Assembly (NCBI RefSeq): GCF_005434915.1
Contig: NZ_SKCG01000002.1
Span: 124,948-188,947 of the forward strand
Direction of reading: 5' to 3'
Length of the DNA stretch: 64,000 nucleotides
Source: Aurantiacibacter suaedae
Lineage (GTDB): Bacteria; Pseudomonadota; Alphaproteobacteria; Sphingomonadales; Sphingomonadaceae
Part shown: one piece after another, positions 58,515 through 64,000 of the stretch
Layout: each line of letters opens with the position of its first letter
How positions within the stretch are numbered: position 1 is the stretch's first letter
The notes under the pieces: generated by a model
What the model saw: only the letters and a program-made list of their open reading frames with translations
What the model was told of the DNA's origin: nothing
Databases searched by the model: none
Program-made: the position numbers and the translations under genes

Positions 58515-59558
58515 TTACTGGTTGGCAGCCCCATCGAGCTTGCCGACCTTTTGCGTTCCAGCCATGGTGGTAACGAGCACCTCGTCGCCGTCAACGACAA
58601 TGGCCACGTCCTCCAACCCGATGGCGCTCACACGCGGCCCGTCGGTCTCGACCAGAACCCTTTTGCAATCGACCAGCTCCGCCCTGCCGCGCACGCGGTT
58701 GCCTTGCGCGTCGCCCGCACGTGCCTCGCGCAGAGCCTGCCAGTTGCCGATATCGGACCAGCCCATCGAGACGGGCACAACGGCGGCGCGCTGGGTGTTC
58801 TCCATCACCGCATAGTCGATCGAGTCGCCTTCGATTGCGGCGAAAGGCTCGGCGGCGGGATAGAGCTCGGCGCCGCGTGTTTCGCCCTGGTCGACCGACA
58901 CGCGGACCGCCTCGGCCATGGCTGGGCGGTGCGCGGCCAGCTCGGCCAGGAAGGCGTCGGCGCGGAAAGCGAAAATGCCGCCGTTCCAGCTGTAGTTGCC
59001 GTCGGCGAGGAACGCGATCGCGGTTTCCAGATCGGGTTTCTCCACGAACCGCTCGACCTCGTAGCCACCTTCGAGGGCTGCGCCCTTGCGGATATAGCCG
59101 AAGCCGGTCTCAGGAGCGGTCGCCGCGATGCCGAAGGCAACCATATGCCCCTGCTCGGCAAGCGCGGCAGCGCGCTTGGCCGCATCTTGGAAGGCGGAGA
59201 CATCGGCGATGTAATGATCGCTGGGGCAGACCAGCATCAGTGCATCGGGGCGCGGCATGGACTGCGCAGCCAGCGCGATGGCCGGGGCCGTGTTCTTCGC
59301 GGAGGGCTCGACAATCGTCGTTCCTGCGCAGATGGGCGCGAGCTGATCGCGCACGTGTGCCAGGTGCGCAGCGCCGGTTACGACCGTGGGGCTGGCGAAA
59401 AACTCCGGGTCAATTGTGCGGCGAACGGTCGCCTCGAACAGCGTTCGTTCGCCGACGAGAGGCAGAAATGGCTTTGGCAGGGCCTTACGGCTGCGCGGCC
59501 AAAGGCGAGTGCCACTACCGCCACACAGGATTACGGGGTAAATCAACCTCAACTCCAT
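58515..59558 (-). CDS. manC: Mannose-1-phosphate guanylyltransferase
   Basis: A 347-aa enzyme making GDP-mannose from GTP and mannose-1-phosphate for polysaccharide synthesis. The N-terminal signature is VILCGGSGTRLWPRSR, then LPKPFLPLVGERTLFEAT, EPSAKNTAPAIALAA, DHYI and FVEKPDLETA. No phosphomannose-isomerase domain is attached, so it is the short single-function form. Family members vary in the last ~100 residues. Confidence 0.92.
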   Translation of the reverse strand: MELRLIYPVILCGGSGTRLWPRSRKALPKPFLPLVGERTLFEATVRRTIDPEFFASPTVVTGAAHLAHVRDQLAPICAGTTIVEPSAKNTAPAIALAAQSMPRPDALMLVCPSDHYIADVSAFQDAAKRAAALAEQGHMVAFGIAATAPETGFGYIRKGAALEGGYEVERFVEKPDLETAIAFLADGNYSWNGGIFAFRADAFLAELAAHRPAMAEAVRVSVDQGETRGAELYPAAEPFAAIEGDSIDYAVMENTQRAAVVPVSMGWSDIGNWQALREARAGDAQGNRVRGRAELVDCKRVLVETDGPRVSAIGLEDVAIVVDGDEVLVTTMAGTQKVGKLDGAANQ

Positions 59559-59600
59559 GGGTATTTCATTTGCAACAGGCGCCGCCTTTACAGCAATTGG

Positions 59601-60332
59601 CTAGCGACGAAAGAACTCCTGTCGCCAGCCGTAGCGGGCAGGCACCGCATTTCCATTCGCGTCGGTGGCCGGATTGAAGCGGATCCGCTCGATCACCAGC
59701 GAGCAGACCAGCGCGTTGGTGGCAGGATCGGGGCCAGGCGCGACAACCGAGCAGTTGCTGGCCCGCCCGTCCACGCCGACGGTGAAGGCGACCGTCACCG
59801 AGGTGCCATCGCGCACGTTGCGGCCGCCCTGCGGAATTGGAAAATCGCGCGCCGCGTTGATCGCGCCCGACTTGTAACTCGGCCCGGTGACCACACCGCC
59901 GCCCTGCCCGCGGCCCAAACCACCCGCGCCGGTGCCCTCACCCTCACCGCCGGCGCCGGTTCCGCTGCCCTGATCGCGTGCGCCAGAGCTGTCGGCATTC
60001 CCGGTGGAGGCGGCGCGCGGCGCGGGATCGGGGCGCGGCAGTGGCGCGCTCGGGGCGACGACTTCCCGCGGTGTCGCTCTCTCGCCCTCTTCGCCAGCGG
60101 ATCCCGCGTCTGGTTCGGGGGTCGCGACCTGAGGCGGAGGCGTCGCTTCGGGCTCCTCGTAAGTCGAGACGGTGACCGTTACCAAAGACGTAGCCCGCTC
60201 CACCACGGCGGCAGTGAGATTGGGCGCGAACAGCTGCGCAAGGCCAATCAGCGCCAGCAGATGGGCCAAAGTCAGCACCGCAATCAGCTTCCAGTTCAGC
60301 CGTTTTCCCCGTGCCAGCGTTTTGCCGCTCAT
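59601..60332 (-). CDS. TonB-family energy-transducing protein
   Basis: A 243-aa periplasm-spanning protein anchored by one N-terminal helix (LIAVLTLAHLLALIGLAQLF) with a Pro/Glu and Gly-rich linker. The C-terminal domain has the TonB-like GTSVTVAFTVGVDGRASNC segment and ends GWRQEFFRR. AGAGG lies 6 nt before the chosen ATG at 60332. It should couple proton-motive force to a TonB-dependent receptor; one begins at the right edge of this window. Confidence 0.85.
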   Translation of the reverse strand: MSGKTLARGKRLNWKLIAVLTLAHLLALIGLAQLFAPNLTAAVVERATSLVTVTVSTYEEPEATPPPQVATPEPDAGSAGEEGERATPREVVAPSAPLPRPDPAPRAASTGNADSSGARDQGSGTGAGGEGEGTGAGGLGRGQGGGVVTGPSYKSGAINAARDFPIPQGGRNVRDGTSVTVAFTVGVDGRASNCSVVAPGPDPATNALVCSLVIERIRFNPATDANGNAVPARYGWRQEFFRR

Positions 60333-60458
60333 TATCAACCTCTGCGCCCTTCTCTGCCGAGCTTCGCGCAACCGTGCTTCACACGCGACAAACCGAGGAA
60401 CGATGGCCCCTTAGCCCCGTTGAATTCACATAAGCGAATGAAATTGAAAGGATTATCC

Positions 60459-60683
60459 ATGTTCGAGAAGCTGCGCATCAAGGAGCATATGGAAGTTGCC
60501 GACGCCAATGGCCAGCACATTGGAACGGTCGACGAAGTCGAGGACGAGCGCATCAAGATGACGCGTACCGACAGCGAAGACAACATGCATCATTATCTCC
60601 CGCTCGAGGCAGTCGAAAAAATCGACGACAACCGTGTCTATCTCAAGCAGGGCACAAAGATTCCGGTCGGCCTCGACGCCTGA
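60459..60683 (+). CDS. DUF2171 small protein
   Basis: A 74-aa protein of the DUF2171 family (PRC-barrel-like), with MFEKLRIKEHMEVADANGQH, TVDEVEDERIKMTR and HYLPLEAVEKIDDNRVYL. AAAGGA lies 7 nt upstream of this ATG. Function unknown. It is followed by a clear intrinsic terminator. Confidence 0.87.
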   Translation: MFEKLRIKEHMEVADANGQHIGTVDEVEDERIKMTRTDSEDNMHHYLPLEAVEKIDDNRVYLKQGTKIPVGLDA

Positions 60684-60716
60684 CGGAGTTCGCGCAAGCC
60701 ATTGCTTGCCGCATCA

Positions 60717-60753
60717 AACGGCCCGACAGATCACAGGTCTGCCGGGCCGTTTT
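60717..60753 (+). terminator. Intrinsic terminator after the DUF2171 gene
   Basis: Arms AACGGCCCG and CGGGCCGTT, with an inner CAGA/TCTG extension, are followed by TTTTG. It ends 17 bp before the stop codon of the leftward sulfatase gene (60770), and may serve both. Confidence 0.85.
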
Positions 60754-60769
60754 GTATTAAGGCACGTTG

Positions 60770-62203
60770 TCAGTCGTTCCAGTTATAGCGGTCGGGCACG
60801 TGCTCGGCGTCCATCCCGTAGCTGCGGGCCTTGGGATCGAACAGCATCTCGCTATTCCAAGATTGATGCATCGCCTTCAGTTCGGCGAAGACATCGGGCA
60901 GACGGTCCTTGAGATTGCCCCGCTCGCGTGGGTCTTCGATCACGTCGAACAGGAATTCGTTGGGGCCGATCTTCAGATACTTGTAGCCGCCCAGCCGCAC
61001 GGCCTTCTGGTCCTTGCTCCAATAGCGCCAGTAAAGCGGGCGCTCCGGCGGCGTCGCGCCCATCAGCGCTGGCATCAGGTCCATCCCGTCGGTTGGACGA
61101 TCGGGTGCAGGCGCACCGCCCGCGGCGGCGAGGAAGGTGGGCAGGATGTCCATCGAAATCACCGGTACATCCGAGGTCGAACCGGGCGCCGTAAGCCCCG
61201 GCCAGCGCACGATGAACGGCACCCGGATGCCGCCTTCGAGCAGCTCGGTCTTCATGCCCGAGAACGGCCAGGTGTCGCTAAAGCGCTCGCCCCCGTTGTC
61301 GCTGGTGAAGACCACAACGGTGTTGTCATCCATGCCCAGTTCGTAAAGCCGCGCCATGATGCGGCCGATATTGGCATCCATGCTGGTGACCATGTCGGCA
61401 TAGGTCTCCATCGTGCCGCCATCGTAGTGCATGATGTTGAGGCTGTCGCCGCCATCGGGGCCCTTGGCATCTAGGCGCGCGCTTTCGGCACGGCCTGCTG
61501 CGTTGTTGCCCTCCCACGGCCAGTGCGGCGCGGTGAAGTGCAGGCTGAGCAGCCACGGCTTGTCTTCCTGCGCGCGCGCTTCGAGGTATTCGATCGAACG
61601 GTCGGCCAGCAAATCGGTGTAATAGCCGTGTTCCTCGATGCGGATATCGCCATCCCACAGGTCTTCCTGCCCTGCGACCTTGTGCGTGAAATAGTCGACA
61701 CCGCCGCCGCGGTTGCCCCAGAATTCGTCATAACCGCTCTTGAGCGGGCCATATTTCGGCAGCAGCCCCATATGCCACTTGCCCACCAGCGCGGTGTGAT
61801 AGCCCTGCTGTTTGAGCAGCGAGGGCAAGGTCGGCTCACTCGGTTCGAGGCCGAGCTCGGGGTTCTGCAGCGGTTCCTCCAGCCCCACCGGCAGGCGATA
61901 CTGATAGCGCCCGGTAATCAGGCCGACGCGGGTGGAAGAGCAAACCGCCGAATTGGCATAGCCGTGCATGAACTGCATGCCCTGCGCGGCAAGGCTGTCA
62001 ATCGCGGTGGTCTCGTATTCGCGCCGTCCGTAGCAAGAGAGATCGGCCCAGCCCAAATCGTCGGCCATGATGAACAGGAAGTTCGGCTTGCGCCCGGTGC
62101 CCGCTCCGAGCGCGGGAGCGGCAGCCGCCAGCATTCCGGCGCCTGCGGCCCCGGCAAGTGCCTGCCGTCTCGTGAGTTGTCCGGTTATCTTGCTGCCAGT
62201 CAT
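60770..62203 (-). CDS. Tat-exported sulfatase (type I, S1-like)
   Basis: A 477-aa sulfatase that probably removes sulfate from an extracellular or periplasmic sugar ester. A twin-arginine signal (LTRRQALAGAAGAGML) is followed by FLFIMADDLGWADLSCYG, where the paired Asp residues bind metal. The formylglycine site is at Cys88 in CSSTR, followed by VGLITGR; the consensus at the third position is Pro or Ala. KWHMG, TAPHWPW and FTSDNGGE hold further conserved active-site residues. AAGGGA is 7 nt upstream of the ATG. The next gene on the same strand upstream is a TonB-dependent receptor, suggesting use of a sulfated glycan. Confidence 0.9.
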   Translation of the reverse strand: MTGSKITGQLTRRQALAGAAGAGMLAAAAPALGAGTGRKPNFLFIMADDLGWADLSCYGRREYETTAIDSLAAQGMQFMHGYANSAVCSSTRVGLITGRYQYRLPVGLEEPLQNPELGLEPSEPTLPSLLKQQGYHTALVGKWHMGLLPKYGPLKSGYDEFWGNRGGGVDYFTHKVAGQEDLWDGDIRIEEHGYYTDLLADRSIEYLEARAQEDKPWLLSLHFTAPHWPWEGNNAAGRAESARLDAKGPDGGDSLNIMHYDGGTMETYADMVTSMDANIGRIMARLYELGMDDNTVVVFTSDNGGERFSDTWPFSGMKTELLEGGIRVPFIVRWPGLTAPGSTSDVPVISMDILPTFLAAAGGAPAPDRPTDGMDLMPALMGATPPERPLYWRYWSKDQKAVRLGGYKYLKIGPNEFLFDVIEDPRERGNLKDRLPDVFAELKAMHQSWNSEMLFDPKARSYGMDAEHVPDRYNWND

Positions 62204-62305
62204 CGCATATCCCTTTTCTTGCCGTCCTGTCGTGTGGCCGGACCCCGCGCAGGGGTAGAATGCGCGGAGCCCGGCCTGTATATGCCTGACTTTGCAGGCA
62301 GCTGA

Positions 62306-64000
62306 TTACATCCGCAACTTCACGCCCACCGTATAGCGCCGCCCGAGCAGATCGTAGACGGCGGCGTTATGCTGGGTGGCATAGCCGGTGAAGGCACTGA
62401 ACGAGGGCGTGATCGGCGGGCGGGCATCGCCGAGGTTGGTGATGTTTCCGAACACCTCTATCTCGGCGCCGCCGAGATCGAACTCATACCCCAGCCTGAG
62501 GTCGAGATAGGTCACCGGGCTTACCCGGTTGTCCTCGATGGTGACGCCCTCGGTCTGCGTCACGTCTTGAATGCCGCTGCCGATGTGGCGCGCCTGAAAC
62601 AGCGCCGAGAGCCCGCCGTTGCGGTAGGTGAGCGAAGCGGTGGCGCGGAAGTCGGCATAGGGGAAGTAGACCTGATCGCCCTGCCGCGCGCCGGTCTGCC
62701 CGGCGCGGTCGATATAGTTGCCGTTGGCGTCGGTTTCCGACCGTTCGAGCAGCCAGGAACTGAACAGGCGCACACCGATGTCCTCGTCACCACCGAACAG
62801 GGTCAGCGGGGCACGGTAATTGCCCTCGAAGTCGACCCCGCGCACCGCAGCCTCGGCCACGTTCACGAACACGTCGCCCACCAGTGCGATCGTGTTGTCG
62901 GTCGGGTCGAGCGTGATGAGATCGCAGAACTGCTGCACGTTGTTGACGAAGCAGTTGTCGACCACCTGCTGGTTGCCGACCTGCGCGATCGCGCCCGAAA
63001 TCGACACGTCGTAGTAGTCGACCGAGAGCGCCAGCCCCGGCACGAAGTCGGGCGTGAACACGGCGCCCACGGTGATGGTGTCGGCCTCTTCGGGACGCAC
63101 GGCCGGATTGCCGCCGGAGAACCGCGTGACGGTGCAGATCTCCGGCCCGTCGGTTGTGGGTACGTCGGCCCCGGCCTGATCGCAGTTCTGGGTGAAACCG
63201 GCGCGCGGATCGGTGATCGTGGCCGTGCCGCCGGTCTTGTCGAAACGCTCCGAAAGGTTGCCTGCGCGCACGTCACGCGAATAGGTGCCGCGCAGGCGCA
63301 GCGCGTCGAAGAAGCCCAGTTCGATGCCGCCCTTGTAGGCCCAGACGCTTCCCGACCCCGAATAGTTGGCCCAGCGGCCCGCGACATTGGCATTGGCGGT
63401 AAAGCCATCGCTATCCACCAGTGGCATCAGCAGTTCGCCAAAGGCCTCCCACACCCGCGAAGAGCCCTTGATGTTGGAGACCTTCGAATACTGCACGCCC
63501 ACGGTGTTGCCGCAGTCCGGCGCGCTGACCCCGCGCAGGCCCGGAGCCTCTCCATTGCACAGCACGGGATGGCCGCTCTCGTGGTTGGACGAGGGATTGG
63601 TCACGTCCTGCACCAGTTGCAGCACCGACTCCTCGCGGAACGAACCGCCGAAGGCCCCCGCGAGCGGCCCGGCCCACATGTCGATAATGTCGCCCGAGGC
63701 CGAAATCTCGGCATAGTGCTGCTCGAAGGTGGTCGTGTTCACCTTCGCATCGTCGGTGGTGTAGCTGTAGGTCCGCCCGCTGGCGAAGCCGTCGTCGGCG
63801 AAGAACAGATCGGTGGTGATCTGCTGGCCCGGCTCGAAGCTGGTGACATAGTCGACCGCCTCAGGGCTGGCATTGCCGCGCCCGAACAGGTTGATCGGCT
63901 CGCAACCGGGGAAGGCATCGCCGAACAGCGAGGTGCGGCACACGATGTTGCCGCTGCCATCGTCCACCGCATCGACTGCCGCGAAAATCCGGTCGACCCG
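62306..64000 (-). CDS. TonB-dependent receptor, C-terminal part (5' end beyond window)
   Basis: At least 565 residues of an outer-membrane receptor; the frame is open through the right edge. The beta-barrel pattern of alternating aromatic and polar segments is clear. SGNIVCRTSLFGDAFPGCEP and FVNNVQQFCDLITLDPTDN are extracellular-loop-like. Many positions match sphingomonad receptors, such as GTYSRDVRAGNLSERF and PVTYLDLRLGYEFDLGGAEI. It ends YTVGVKLRM, where most have a terminal Phe. The sulfatase lies 102 bp downstream on the same strand, so the two may be co-expressed. Confidence 0.88.
   Translation of the reverse strand, partial: RVDRIFAAVDAVDDGSGNIVCRTSLFGDAFPGCEPINLFGRGNASPEAVDYVTSFEPGQQITTDLFFADDGFASGRTYSYTTDDAKVNTTTFEQHYAEISASGDIIDMWAGPLAGAFGGSFREESVLQLVQDVTNPSSNHESGHPVLCNGEAPGLRGVSAPDCGNTVGVQYSKVSNIKGSSRVWEAFGELLMPLVDSDGFTANANVAGRWANYSGSGSVWAYKGGIELGFFDALRLRGTYSRDVRAGNLSERFDKTGGTATITDPRAGFTQNCDQAGADVPTTDGPEICTVTRFSGGNPAVRPEEADTITVGAVFTPDFVPGLALSVDYYDVSISGAIAQVGNQQVVDNCFVNNVQQFCDLITLDPTDNTIALVGDVFVNVAEAAVRGVDFEGNYRAPLTLFGGDEDIGVRLFSSWLLERSETDANGNYIDRAGQTGARQGDQVYFPYADFRATASLTYRNGGLSALFQARHIGSGIQDVTQTEGVTIEDNRVSPVTYLDLRLGYEFDLGGAEIEVFGNITNLGDARPPITPSFSAFTGYATQHNAAVYDLLGRRYTVGVKLRM

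Overview
The window reads as a GC-rich alphaproteobacterial chromosome, most likely Sphingomonadales (Erythrobacteraceae-like). This is an inference from the core genes on the right (tRNA-Trp, aat, a DUF2155 lipoprotein, an NDUFA12-type complex I subunit, recX, a fatty acyl-AMP ligase) and from a sphingomonad-style TonB-dependent receptor. No rRNA, CRISPR array or insertion sequence was recognised.

Layout. (1) 1-3670 and 43924-47593 are a near-identical direct repeat. Each copy carries a two-partner secretion transporter gene (TpsB) and the start of its haemagglutinin-type partner (TpsA). The left TpsA runs off the window; the right one is complete (1631 aa, with GLUG, MBG and Pro-Glu repeats). 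(2) 3784-35620 is one leftward cluster with the look of a single operon: a TolC-like channel, a type I ABC transporter, an HlyD-like adaptor, a 1731-aa cadherin/Ig protein, a 5565-aa RTX adhesin, a TPR-GT41 glycosyltransferase and a serralysin-type metallopeptidase. (3) 35922-36640 holds a decayed plasmid replication initiator (RepA type). (4) 37200-40528 is an rmlACDB operon for dTDP-L-rhamnose. (5) From 47755 on, the content is ordinary chromosome: tRNA-Trp, aat, small lipoproteins, recX, an acyl-AMP ligase, DUF389, TelA/XpaC-like genes, a mannose-1-phosphate guanylyltransferase, a TonB-like protein, a sulfatase and a partial TonB-dependent receptor.

How it may work together. The type I channel would export the giant adhesin and the metallopeptidase, which share a duplicated N-terminal module. 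The GT41 enzyme is encoded between them with its start overlapping the adhesin stop, so it probably glycosylates one or both in the cytoplasm. The adhesin has about 29 Ig-like domains followed by three copies of a module made of seven FG-GAP repeats, an RTX block and a cap domain, that is, three predicted seven-bladed integrin-alpha-like propellers. The two TpsBA copies bracket this adhesin, rhamnose and repA-relic block, so the roughly 44 kb unit could have arrived by plasmid integration through homologous recombination, or could be excised the same way. The most novel-looking content is the adhesin, glycosyltransferase and protease operon and its repeat architecture.
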